Positions 15,809 through 24,187 of a stretch of 64,000 nucleotides of DNA are shown here, piece by piece. This DNA is from JAKPBU01 sp964425695 (GTDB lineage Bacteria; Pseudomonadota; Gammaproteobacteria; Xanthomonadales; Xanthomonadaceae). The stretch is taken from the NCBI GenBank assembly GCA_964425695.1, contig CAYRNF010000002.1:347499-411498 (forward strand), given 5' to 3'. Position numbers and translations under genes: made by a program. Numbering within the stretch: position 1 is the first letter of the stretch; each line of letters opens with the position of its first letter. The notes beneath the pieces were generated by a model. That model was given only the letters and a program-made list of their open reading frames with translations. It made no database searches and was not told where the DNA came from.

Positions 15809-17157
15809 GCGCAGTCCCCGAGATCCGGCCCGCCGAACCGCGCGCGTCGGCATTGAACCTGGTCGACTGGCGGGCGCTGGACGCCACCGCACGCCGCGCC
15901 GTGCTGCAGCGGCCGGCGCAGCGCGTCGCGGACGAGGTCGGCGCGTCCGTGCGCGCGATCCTGTCGCAGGTGCAGCGCGAGGGCGATGCCGGCCTGCGCG
16001 CGCTGTCGGCCAGGTTCGACCCGGTGCCCCTGCAGGACTTCGCGGTGGACGCCGAGGAGTTCGAAGCCGCGCAGCAGCGGGTGGCACCGGCCCTGCGCCA
16101 GACGATGGCGTCGGCCGCGTCGCGGATCGAGGCCTACCACCGCGCCGGCATGTCCACGCCGTTCGCGCTGGACACCGCGCCCGGGGTGCGCTGCGAACGC
16201 ATGCTGCGCCCGATCGGCAGCGTGGGCCTGTACGTGCCGGCCGGCACCGCGCCGTTGCCGTCCACGGCGTTGATGCTGGGCGTGCCCGCGCGGCTGGCGG
16301 GCTGCCCGCAGGTGGTGCTGTGCACGCCGCCGCGCGCCGACGGCAGCGCCGATCCGGCAGTGCTGGTGGCCGCGCGCCTGTGCGGGATCGATCGCGTCTT
16401 CAAGATCGGCGGCGCGCAGGCCATTGCCGCCATGGCATTCGGAACGCCCAGCGTGCCGCGCTGCCACAAGCTGTTCGGCCCGGGCAATGCCTACGTCACC
16501 GAGGCCAAGCGCCAGGTGTCGATGCTGGGCGACGGGCCGGCCATCGACATGCCGGCCGGCCCTTCGGAAGTGCTGGTGATCGCCGATGCCGGCGCCAATC
16601 CCGCGTTCGTCGCCGCGGACCTGCTGTCGCAGGCCGAACACGGAGCCGACTCGCAGGTGCTGCTGGTCTCCGACGACGCGGCCCTGCTGCGGGCCGTGGA
16701 TGCCCAGGTGGAAACGCAGCTGCAGCGCCTGCCGCGCGCCGATCTTGCGCGCCAGTCGCTGCGGGCATCGCGCGCGCTGCTGGTCGCGTCGCTCGAGGAC
16801 GCCTTCGTCCTGAGCAACGACTACGCGCCGGAGCACCTGATCCTGGCGCTGCGCGATCCGCGGGCGTGGCTGGACCGGGTGGACAACGCCGGTTCGGTGT
16901 TCCTGGGTGACTTCACGCCCGAGGCGCTGGGCGACTACTGCAGCGGCACCAACCACGTGCTGCCGACCGGCGGCGCCGCGCGCGCGTACAGCGGGGTGAG
17001 CGTGTCGAGCTTCCAGAAGGCCATCAGCGTGCAGCAGGCGGACGCCGCGGGGATCGCCTCCATCGGACCGGACGCGGTGGCGCTGGCCGAGGCCGAAGGC
17101 CTGGAGGCCCACGCGCAGGCCGTGCGCCTGCGCCTTGCCGCGGCGGGGGTGGCATGA
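15805..17157 (+). CDS. hisD: Histidinol dehydrogenase
   Basis: The 450-residue zinc- and NAD-dependent enzyme oxidises histidinol to histidine in two steps. Family motifs are IGSVGLYVPAG, KLFGPGNAYVTEAKRQV near 228-244, DMPAGPSEVLVIAD, and LLSQAEHGADSQ with the zinc-site Gln/His. A C-terminal SGTNHVLPTGGAARAYSGVSV follows, holding another metal-ligand histidine region. It is 20-30 residues longer at the N-terminus than E. coli HisD. Both ends overlap their neighbours by 4 nt, indicating translational coupling. Confidence 0.96.
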   Translation: MSAVPEIRPAEPRASALNLVDWRALDATARRAVLQRPAQRVADEVGASVRAILSQVQREGDAGLRALSARFDPVPLQDFAVDAEEFEAAQQRVAPALRQTMASAASRIEAYHRAGMSTPFALDTAPGVRCERMLRPIGSVGLYVPAGTAPLPSTALMLGVPARLAGCPQVVLCTPPRADGSADPAVLVAARLCGIDRVFKIGGAQAIAAMAFGTPSVPRCHKLFGPGNAYVTEAKRQVSMLGDGPAIDMPAGPSEVLVIADAGANPAFVAADLLSQAEHGADSQVLLVSDDAALLRAVDAQVETQLQRLPRADLARQSLRASRALLVASLEDAFVLSNDYAPEHLILALRDPRAWLDRVDNAGSVFLGDFTPEALGDYCSGTNHVLPTGGAARAYSGVSVSSFQKAISVQQADAAGIASIGPDAVALAEAEGLEAHAQAVRLRLAAAGVA

Positions 17158-18245
17158 ACTCCGAACCGCTGCTGCTGGCGCGCGCCGAACTGCGCGACTT
17201 CGCCGGCTATCGTTCGGCGCGGCGCGAAGGCGTGCGCGGCGAGGTGTGGCTGAACGCCAACGAATGCCCGTGGCCGAGCCCCGCCGACCCGTCGGGCAGC
17301 GTGCGCCGCTATCCGGAACCGCAGCCGGCGCAGCTGCGTGAGGCGCTGGCCGCGCTGTACGGCGTGGCCCCGGACCAGCTGCTGGTGGGACGCGGCAGCG
17401 ACGAGGGCATCGACCTGCTGGTGCGCGCGTTCTGCGTGCCGGGCCGCGATGCGGTGCTGATCTCACCACCGGTGTTCGGCATGTACGCGGTCAGCGCGGC
17501 CCTGCAGGGCGCGCGCGTGATCGAGGTGCCCCTGCTCGACGCCGCCGACGACTTCCGCGCCGACCTGCAGCGCATTTCCAGCCAGGCCATCGCCGGTGGC
17601 GCGAAGCTGGTGTTCCTGTGTTCGCCCGGCAACCCCGCCGGCGGCTGCATCCCGCGCGAAGCCGTGCTGGCGCTGGCCGAATGGCTGGACGGCCGTGCGC
17701 TGGTGGTGGTGGACGAGGCGTACGTGGAATACGCCGATGCGCCCTCGCTGGCCGCCGATGCCGGCCGGGTGCGCAACCTGGTGGTGCTGCGCACGCTGTC
17801 CAAGGCGCATGCGCTGGCGGCGGCGCGGATCGGTTGCGTGATCGGCGATGCGCAGCTGGTATCGCTGCTGGGCCGCTGCCAGGCGCCGTATCCCGTGCCG
17901 ACCCCGTGCGCGCAGCTGGCGCTGGCGGCGCTGGCGCCCGAGGCGGTGGCCGCCACGCAGGCGCGTGTAGCCCAGGTGCGCGAGGAACGCACGCGCCTGG
18001 TCGAGGCCTTGCGCGCACTGCCGGGCGTGCGCCGGGTCTACCCGTCGCAGGGCAACTTCCTGCTGGTGCGGCTGACGGATGCCGAAACCGCCTACCGCGC
18101 GCTGCTGGCCGCCGGCGTGGTGGTGCGCGACCAGCGCGCCGCGCCGCAGCTGGGCGACGCGCTGCGCATCAGCATCGGCACGCCGCAGGACAACGCGCGC
18201 GTGCTCGAGGCGCTGTCGCGATCCGCGCGAGGCCAGGCCGCATGA
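17154..18245 (+). CDS. hisC: Histidinol-phosphate aminotransferase
   Basis: This 363-residue PLP enzyme of fold type I exchanges the amino group between glutamate and imidazole acetol phosphate. Motifs are LNANECPWPSP, VGRGSDEGIDLLVRAF, LCSPGNPAGG and VVVDEAYVEYAD, with the PLP lysine in TLSKAHALAAARIG near residue 217. It overlaps hisD and hisB by 4 nt each. No unusual features. Confidence 0.96.
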   Translation: MNSEPLLLARAELRDFAGYRSARREGVRGEVWLNANECPWPSPADPSGSVRRYPEPQPAQLREALAALYGVAPDQLLVGRGSDEGIDLLVRAFCVPGRDAVLISPPVFGMYAVSAALQGARVIEVPLLDAADDFRADLQRISSQAIAGGAKLVFLCSPGNPAGGCIPREAVLALAEWLDGRALVVVDEAYVEYADAPSLAADAGRVRNLVVLRTLSKAHALAAARIGCVIGDAQLVSLLGRCQAPYPVPTPCAQLALAALAPEAVAATQARVAQVREERTRLVEALRALPGVRRVYPSQGNFLLVRLTDAETAYRALLAAGVVVRDQRAAPQLGDALRISIGTPQDNARVLEALSRSARGQAA

Positions 18246-19324
18246 AGCCAACGACACCAATCCTGTTCGTGGACCGCGACGGCACCCTGATCGAGGAGCC
18301 GGCGGACTTCCAGATCGACCGCTACGAGAAACTGCGCTTCGTGCGCGGCGTTGTGCCGGCGTTGCTGAAGTTGCGCGACGCCGGCTACGAGTTCGTCATG
18401 GTGACCAACCAGGACGGACTGGGCACCGACGCGTTCCCGCAGGCCGATTTCGACGGCCCGCACGCGCTGATGATGCAGGTGTTCGAGAGCCAGGGCATCG
18501 CGTTCCGCGACGTGCTGATCGACCGCAGCCTGCCCGCGGACAATGCGCCCACGCGCAAGCCCGGCATCGGCCTGGCGCTGCCGCTGCTGCGCGACCGCAC
18601 GATCGACTGGGCGCGCTCGGCCATGGTCGGCGATCGCGAGACCGACGACGCCTTCGCCGCCAACCTGGGCATCCGCGCGTTTCGCCTGCGCACGGCGCAG
18701 TTCGGCGGGCAGTGGGACTGGGACGGCATCGCGCATGCGCTGGCCGATGCGCCGCGCACCGCGCACATCGAGCGGCGCACCAGGGAAACGCGCATCCGTG
18801 TGGACATCGACCTGGACCGCGCCGCGGAACCGCAGGTCGCCACCGGGCTGGGCTTCTTCGACCACATGCTGGAGCAGCTCGGCAAGCACGGCGGCTTTGC
18901 GCTGACGCTGCGCTGCGAGGGCGACCTGCACATCGACGAACACCACACCGTGGAGGACTCGGCGCTGGCGCTGGGCCAGGCCCTGCGCGAGGCGCTGGGC
19001 GACAAGCGCGGCATCGGCCGCTACGGCTTCGTGCTGCCCATGGACGAGACGCTGGCGCAGGCCGCGCTGGACCTGTCCGGGCGCCCGTGGTTCGTGTTCG
19101 AAGGGGAGTTCGCGCGCGAGCGCATCGGCGAGTTGCCCACCGAGCTGGTACCGCACTTCTTCCGCTCGCTGTGCGACGCCGCGGGCATGAACCTCAACCT
19201 GCAGGTGCGCGGCGACAACGATCACCACAAGGTCGAAGCCTGCTTCAAGGTCGTCGCGCGCGCGCTGCGCCAGGCAATCCGGCGCGAGGGCAGCGACCTG
19301 CCCAGTACCAAGGGCACGCTATGA
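18242..19324 (+). CDS. hisB: Bifunctional histidinol-phosphatase / imidazoleglycerol-phosphate dehydratase
   Basis: The 360-residue protein carries two activities, as in E. coli. The N-terminal HAD phosphatase (about 1-165) has the nucleophile motif FVDRDGTLIEEP and MVGDRETDDAFA. The C-terminal IGP dehydratase (about 175-360) has GFFDHMLEQLGKHGG, IDEHHTVEDSALALGQAL and the metal-binding GDNDHHKVEACFK. It dehydrates imidazole glycerol phosphate and later removes the phosphate from histidinol phosphate. The start is fixed by a 4-nt overlap with hisC. Confidence 0.96.
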   Translation: MKPTTPILFVDRDGTLIEEPADFQIDRYEKLRFVRGVVPALLKLRDAGYEFVMVTNQDGLGTDAFPQADFDGPHALMMQVFESQGIAFRDVLIDRSLPADNAPTRKPGIGLALPLLRDRTIDWARSAMVGDRETDDAFAANLGIRAFRLRTAQFGGQWDWDGIAHALADAPRTAHIERRTRETRIRVDIDLDRAAEPQVATGLGFFDHMLEQLGKHGGFALTLRCEGDLHIDEHHTVEDSALALGQALREALGDKRGIGRYGFVLPMDETLAQAALDLSGRPWFVFEGEFARERIGELPTELVPHFFRSLCDAAGMNLNLQVRGDNDHHKVEACFKVVARALRQAIRREGSDLPSTKGTL

Positions 19325-19950
19325 GCGCGCAGGCGGCGAGCGCCATGGCTCGAACGGATCTTGTCGTCGTCGATTCCGGCGGCGCGAACCTGGGGTCGGT
19401 GATGGTGGCGCTGCGTCGGCTGGGCGTGGAGCCGCCGCTGGTGCGCGATGCGGCCAGCATCGAAGGTGCCGGCCGCGTGCTGCTGCCGGGCGTGGGCGCC
19501 GCCGCGCCGGTGATGCAGCGCCTGCGCGAGCTGGGCCTGGTCGAGTGCCTGCGCGCGCTGCGCAAACCGCTGCTGGGCATCTGCGTCGGGATGCAGGTGC
19601 TGTACGAGCGTTCCGAGGAAGGCGACGTGGAGTGCCTCGGTCTGCTGCCCGGCACCGTGCGCAGGCTGCGCGGCGCGCCTGGCATCCGCGTTCCGCACAT
19701 GGGCTGGAACGCGCTCGAAGCCGAACGCGCATCGCCGCTGCTGGACGGCATCGCGCCGGGCACCCATGCCTACTTCGTCCATGGCTACGCGGTTGCAGCG
19801 GACGCGCACTGCGTGGCCAGCGTGGGCCACGGGGACCGTTTCGCCGCGCTCGTGCAGCGTGGGCACGTGGCGGGTGCGCAGTTCCACCCGGAGCGCTCCG
19901 CCGGCGCCGGCGCGCAGCTGTTGCGCAACTTCCTGGCCTGGGTGCCGTGA
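19321..19950 (+). CDS. hisH: Imidazole glycerol phosphate synthase, glutaminase subunit
   Basis: The 209-residue class I glutamine amidotransferase delivers ammonia to HisF. The nucleophile cysteine is in LLGICVGMQVLYERSEEG near residue 83; the His and Glu of the triad are in GAQFHPERSAGAGAQLLRNFL near the end. LLPGVGAAAPVM is the usual N-terminal loop. Met at 19321 overlaps the hisB stop; Met9 is a possible internal start closer to family length. A 91-nt gap to hisA is the only sizeable break in the operon. Confidence 0.95.
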   Translation: MSAQAASAMARTDLVVVDSGGANLGSVMVALRRLGVEPPLVRDAASIEGAGRVLLPGVGAAAPVMQRLRELGLVECLRALRKPLLGICVGMQVLYERSEEGDVECLGLLPGTVRRLRGAPGIRVPHMGWNALEAERASPLLDGIAPGTHAYFVHGYAVAADAHCVASVGHGDRFAALVQRGHVAGAQFHPERSAGAGAQLLRNFLAWVP

Positions 19951-20041
19951 GCGTGCCGCGCGCACGCCGGCGTGCCGTCGCGCCAGCCCGCATGCGCGGC
20001 GCGGCTGTCGCATGCCGCCCCGTTCTTCAAGGAGCCGATGC

Positions 20042-20776
20042 ATGAACTTCACCGTCTATCCCGCGATCGACGTGCGCCGCGGCCGCGTGGTGCGCCTGCA
20101 CCAGGGCGACTACGCGCAGGAAACCGACTACGACGAGGATCCCTTTGCGCTGGCCATGCGCTACGCGGACGCCGGCGCGAGCTGGCTGCACCTGGTGGAC
20201 CTCGACGCCGCGCGCGAGGGCGGCTACACGCTGCAGCCGCTGCTGCGCCGCATCGCCGACGAAGGCCGGCTGCAGGTGCAGACCGGCGGGGGAGTGCGCA
20301 GCGAGGACGACGTGCGCGCGCTGATCGACGCCGGCGCCGCCCGCGTGGTGGTGGGATCGCGCGCGGTCAGCCATCCGCGCGAAGTGGCCGGTTGGCTGGA
20401 TCGCCACGGCGCGGAGCGCATCGCGGTGGCGCTGGACGTGCGCCGTGGCGACGACGGGCGCTGGTGGCCGGCTACCCACGGTTGGACGCGCGCCGGCGGC
20501 ACCAGCCTGGCCGACCTGCTGCGCCTGTACGCGCGCGCCGGCCTGCGCCACCTGCTGTGCACCGACATCGAGCGCGACGGCACCCTGGCCGGGCCGAACT
20601 TCGAGCTTTACGTGCTGCTGCAGCAGTGGGCACCGCTGGCGCAAGTGCAGGCCTCCGGCGGCGCGCGCTACATCGGCGACGTGCCGCGCGCGCGCGAGGC
20701 CGGGTGCGGCGGCATCGTGCTCGGCAAGTCGCTGTTGGAAGGCCGCATCGCGCTGGAGGAGGCGCTCGCGTGCTGA
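20042..20776 (+). CDS. hisA: ProFAR isomerase
   Basis: The 244-residue (beta/alpha)8 barrel catalyses the Amadori isomerisation of ProFAR to PRFAR. The two catalytic aspartates are in VYPAIDVRRGRVVRLHQGD (start) and CTDIERDGTLAGPN (about 175-188); phosphate-binding loops TGGGVRS and ASGGARYIGD are present. AAGGAG lies about 10 nt before the ATG at 20042 and supports this start. The end overlaps the GTG start of hisF by 7 nt. Confidence 0.95.
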   Translation: MNFTVYPAIDVRRGRVVRLHQGDYAQETDYDEDPFALAMRYADAGASWLHLVDLDAAREGGYTLQPLLRRIADEGRLQVQTGGGVRSEDDVRALIDAGAARVVVGSRAVSHPREVAGWLDRHGAERIAVALDVRRGDDGRWWPATHGWTRAGGTSLADLLRLYARAGLRHLLCTDIERDGTLAGPNFELYVLLQQWAPLAQVQASGGARYIGDVPRAREAGCGGIVLGKSLLEGRIALEEALAC

Positions 20777-21603
20777 CCCGGCGGATCATCCCGTGCCTGG
20801 ACGTGAAGGACGGACGCGTCGTGAAGGGCGTGCGCTTCCGCGACCATGTGGACATGGGCGACATCGTGCAGCTCGCCACGCGCTATCGCGACGAGGGCGC
20901 GGACGAACTGGTCTTCTACGACATCTCCGCCAGCCCGCAGGGCCGCAGCGTGGACGCAGGCTGGGTACGGCGCGTGGCGGAGGTGCTGGACATCCCGTTC
21001 TGCGTGGCCGGCGGGATCCGCAGCGTGGCGGACGCGCGCACGGTGCTGCATGCCGGCGCCGACAAGGTGTCGGTGAACACGCCCGCCATCGAACGGCCGG
21101 AGCTGCTCACCGAACTGGCCGACGCGTTCGGCGTGCAGTGCGTGGTGGCCGGCGTTGACAGCCTGCGCGACGGCGATGGCCAGTGGCGCGTGCGCAGCCA
21201 CACCGGCGACCCGGACCGCATGCGCGCGCATGCGCGGCCCACGCTGGACTGGGTGCAGGAAGTGCAGCAGCGCGGGGCTGGCGAAGTGGTGCTGAACTGC
21301 ATGGGCAGCGACGGCGTGCGCGACGGCTACGACATCGAACAGCTGCGCGCGGTCCGCGCGGCCTGCGGCGTGCCGCTGGTCGCATCCGGCGGCGCGGGCA
21401 CGCCCGCCCATTTCGCCGCCGTGTTCCGCCAAGCCGACGTGGACGGCGCGCTGGCCGCCAGCGTGTTCCACTCCGGCGCGATCCGGATCCCCGCGCTGAA
21501 GCGGTTCCTCGCGCAGGAAGGGATCGACGTGCGGCCGGCCGGGGCGAACCCGCAGGCGGACGCAGCCACGCCCGCACCCTTTGCCGGGCAGGGCGCGCGA
21601 TGA
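20770..21603 (+). CDS. hisF: Imidazole glycerol phosphate synthase, cyclase subunit
   Basis: The 277-residue barrel subunit uses ammonia from HisH to close the imidazole ring, yielding IGP and AICAR. Motifs are RIIPCLDVKDGRVVKGVRF, CVAGGIRSVADAR, EVVLNCMGSDGVRDGYD with the catalytic aspartate, and VASGGAGTPAHF. The start is a GTG at 20770 that overlaps hisA by 7 nt; no ATG is present at the conserved N-terminus. The C-terminus has a non-conserved extension of about 20 Ala/Pro-rich residues. Confidence 0.95.
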   Translation: MLTRRIIPCLDVKDGRVVKGVRFRDHVDMGDIVQLATRYRDEGADELVFYDISASPQGRSVDAGWVRRVAEVLDIPFCVAGGIRSVADARTVLHAGADKVSVNTPAIERPELLTELADAFGVQCVVAGVDSLRDGDGQWRVRSHTGDPDRMRAHARPTLDWVQEVQQRGAGEVVLNCMGSDGVRDGYDIEQLRAVRAACGVPLVASGGAGTPAHFAAVFRQADVDGALAASVFHSGAIRIPALKRFLAQEGIDVRPAGANPQADAATPAPFAGQGAR

Positions 21604-22238
21604 CGCCGCAAGAACTCGACCAGCTGGCTTGGGACAAGCAGCAGGGCCTGCTGCCCGCCATCGTCCAGGACGCGCAGACCCTGCGCGTGCTCATGCTCGG
21701 CTACATGGATCGCGCCGCACTGCAGGCCACGCTGGACAGCGGGCTGGTGACGTTCTTCAGCCGCAGCCGCGGCGTGCAGTGGCGCAAGGGCGAGACCTCG
21801 GGCGACGTCCTGCACCTGGTGCGGCTGGAAACCGACTGCGATCGCGACACGCTGCTGGTGCAGGCGCGGCCTGCCGGGCCCACCTGCCACCTGGGCCGCG
21901 CCAGCTGTTTCGAAGGTGCGCCCGCCGATGTGCTGGCCGCGCTGGACGCAACCATCGCGACCCGCGAACGGACCCGTCCCGCGGGCAGCTACACCACCAC
22001 GCTGTTCGAGGCCGGCCTGCCGCGGATCGCGCAGAAGGTCGGCGAGGAAGGCGTGGAAACCGCGCTGGCCGCGGTCACCGCGGACGATGCCGCGCTGTGC
22101 GGCGAGGCGGCCGACCTGGTGTACCACCTGCTGGTCCTGCTGCGCGCACGCGGCCTGTCGCTGCGCGAGGTGTCCGCGGTGCTGGCCGGGCGCATGCCTG
22201 CCGCCAATGCGGCGGTCAGGCCGGCACCGACGTCCTGA
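21600..22238 (+). CDS. hisI: Bifunctional phosphoribosyl-AMP cyclohydrolase / phosphoribosyl-ATP pyrophosphatase
   Basis: The 212-residue HisIE fusion performs the second and third pathway steps. The HisI domain (about 1-105) has SRSRGVQWRKGETSGD and the metal cysteines DCDRDT and GPTCHLGRASCF. The HisE domain (about 120-205) has QKVGEEGVETALAAV and EAADLVYHLLVLL. It closes the operon: its last 23 nt overlap the 3' end of the convergent diguanylate cyclase gene, and no clear terminator is visible between them. Confidence 0.95.
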   Translation: MTPQELDQLAWDKQQGLLPAIVQDAQTLRVLMLGYMDRAALQATLDSGLVTFFSRSRGVQWRKGETSGDVLHLVRLETDCDRDTLLVQARPAGPTCHLGRASCFEGAPADVLAALDATIATRERTRPAGSYTTTLFEAGLPRIAQKVGEEGVETALAAVTADDAALCGEAADLVYHLLVLLRARGLSLREVSAVLAGRMPAANAAVRPAPTS

Positions 22239-24045
22239 CTTGGTCGCGTCCGCCGGCCTTGGCGGAATACAGCGCTTCGTCCGCGGCCTGCAGCGCCGCG
22301 TCGATGCTGCTGGCGATATCGTCGGCCGGCAGCAGCTCGTGCGCGCCGATGCTGGCCGACAGCGGGATCTCGCGGCCACGCGAGCGGCACGGCGAATCGC
22401 GCAGCGCCTCGCGCAGCTGCTCGGCCACCGACACCGCGTCGCGCAGGCCGAATCCCGAGAGCACCACGATGAACTCCTCGCCGCCGAAACGCGCCAGCAG
22501 CGCGTCGTAGGGACGCAGCGCATTGCCGATGGTGCGCGCCGCCCAGCGCAGGCAGTCGTCGCCCACCAGGTGGCCGTAGCGGTCGTTGATCGACTTGAAA
22601 TGGTCCAGGTCGATCATCAGCAGCGTGGTCGGCAGCCTGGCGGCCTGCGCATCGCCCAGCCGGGTTTCGAACGCCTCGCGGAAGTGGCTGCGGTTGTACA
22701 GCCCGGTCAGCGAGTCGCGGCGGCTGGATTCGCGCAGCCGCCCGTGCGCGTCCTCCAGCTGCGCCAGCGTGCTGGTCAGGGCCTGTGTGCGTTCGGCGAC
22801 CTGGCGTTCCAGGCGCACGTTGGCTTCGCTGACGATGCGCTCGTTCTCGTTGCGCAGCGACGCGTAGCGGTACCCCAGCGCCACCGACAGCAGCAGCATC
22901 TCCATCGCCGAGCCCATCTGCACGCCGTACTCGGTGGCGAAGTTCTTGGGGAACACGCCGAACGCCAGCAGCGAGAACACCGTGGTGCCCACCAGGAACA
23001 TCGCCCACGCCAGCAGGAACAGCTTCGCCGGGCGATACCCCTTGACCACCGACACCACGCTCACGATGGCGATCCACGCCACCCCCAGGATGACTGCGCG
23101 CGTGGCGATCGGCGTGGACACGCTGTACGGCAGCCAGAACGAGGCGATGCCCAGGCACACGAAGAACGCGATCAGCGCCACGCTGACCCAGTTGCCGCGC
23201 GGCCAGCGCTGCGGCAGTTCCAGGAAGGTGCGCGCGAACTGCTGCATGCCCACCAGCGCCAGGCAGATCGACAGCGGCACCGACTTGTCGGCCAGCCAGG
23301 TGGACTGCGGCCACAGGTATTCGAACCCCAGCCCGTTGAGCGTGAACAGCACCAGCCCGAATGCGCCGATGTGCAGCAGGTACCAGCCGTAGCTCGCGTC
23401 GCGCAGGCTCAGCCACAGCACCAGGTTGTAGACGAACAGCGCCAGCAGGATCCCGTAGTACAGGCCGATGGCGAACTGCGCATCGCGCGAGAGTTCGGCG
23501 AACGCGGCCGGCGTGTACAGCGACAGCGGCACCTGCATCGAGCTCTGGCTGCGCACCCGCACCAGCAGGTCCACGGGCTGGCCGGCGGGCAGCGCGAGCA
23601 TGAAGTTCGGGTGCCGGTAGCGGATGCTGCGGGCTTCGAACGGCAGCGCGTCGCCGCCGGCCTGGTGCAGCACGCGGCCGTCGGGATAGCGCAGGTACAC
23701 GTCCACGTGGTCGCTCAGCGCGTATTCCTGCAGCAGCAGCCAGCGCGGCTCGTCGCCGCTGGCGTTGACGATGCGCGCATGGAACCAGAAGGCATCGGGC
23801 TGGAAGCCGAACGCGGTCTTGCCGCCGGGCAGCGGCGAGAAGCCCTGGCGGTCGATGCGCGCGAGCATGTCGGCCGGCCCCAGGCGGCCGCTGGGGTCGC
23901 GGTAGTAGCGCATGTGCGGAGTCAGGCTGGCCTGCCGCGTGCCCGGGTCGAGCCGCAGCAGCGACTGCGCGCCCGCCGGGGCGCTGCACAGCACGGCCAG
24001 CCACAGCAGCAGCGCAGCGACGGCTTGGCGAGGCAATGCGGACAT
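22216..24045 (-). CDS. 7TM-DISM sensor diguanylate cyclase
   Basis: This 609-residue inner-membrane protein has a signal peptide (about 1-27), a periplasmic 7TMR-DISMED2-type domain (about 30-165), seven predicted transmembrane segments (about 180-385), a short coiled coil (about 395-435) and a GGDEF domain. The GGDEF signature reads RFGGEEFIVVL near 516-526, so c-di-GMP synthesis is expected. The DISM domain is thought to bind carbohydrate or other external ligands. Met at 24045 gives a clean signal peptide and is preferred to longer frames. It is divergent from the metallophosphoesterase gene across 142 nt. Confidence 0.88.
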   Translation of the reverse strand: MSALPRQAVAALLLWLAVLCSAPAGAQSLLRLDPGTRQASLTPHMRYYRDPSGRLGPADMLARIDRQGFSPLPGGKTAFGFQPDAFWFHARIVNASGDEPRWLLLQEYALSDHVDVYLRYPDGRVLHQAGGDALPFEARSIRYRHPNFMLALPAGQPVDLLVRVRSQSSMQVPLSLYTPAAFAELSRDAQFAIGLYYGILLALFVYNLVLWLSLRDASYGWYLLHIGAFGLVLFTLNGLGFEYLWPQSTWLADKSVPLSICLALVGMQQFARTFLELPQRWPRGNWVSVALIAFFVCLGIASFWLPYSVSTPIATRAVILGVAWIAIVSVVSVVKGYRPAKLFLLAWAMFLVGTTVFSLLAFGVFPKNFATEYGVQMGSAMEMLLLSVALGYRYASLRNENERIVSEANVRLERQVAERTQALTSTLAQLEDAHGRLRESSRRDSLTGLYNRSHFREAFETRLGDAQAARLPTTLLMIDLDHFKSINDRYGHLVGDDCLRWAARTIGNALRPYDALLARFGGEEFIVVLSGFGLRDAVSVAEQLREALRDSPCRSRGREIPLSASIGAHELLPADDIASSIDAALQAADEALYSAKAGGRDQVRTSVPA

Positions 24046-24187
24046 CGTGGTCCCGTGGCGGGCCGCCCCCGGCGGCGTCTCGCAGTCTAGCCCCGGCCCG
24101 GGCGCGCGGGTCCATCCGGCCCGATCGCGGCCGCGAACGCGCGACGGGCGGCATACTTTGCGGTCCCTGCCGCTGGTCCGGTCGCAC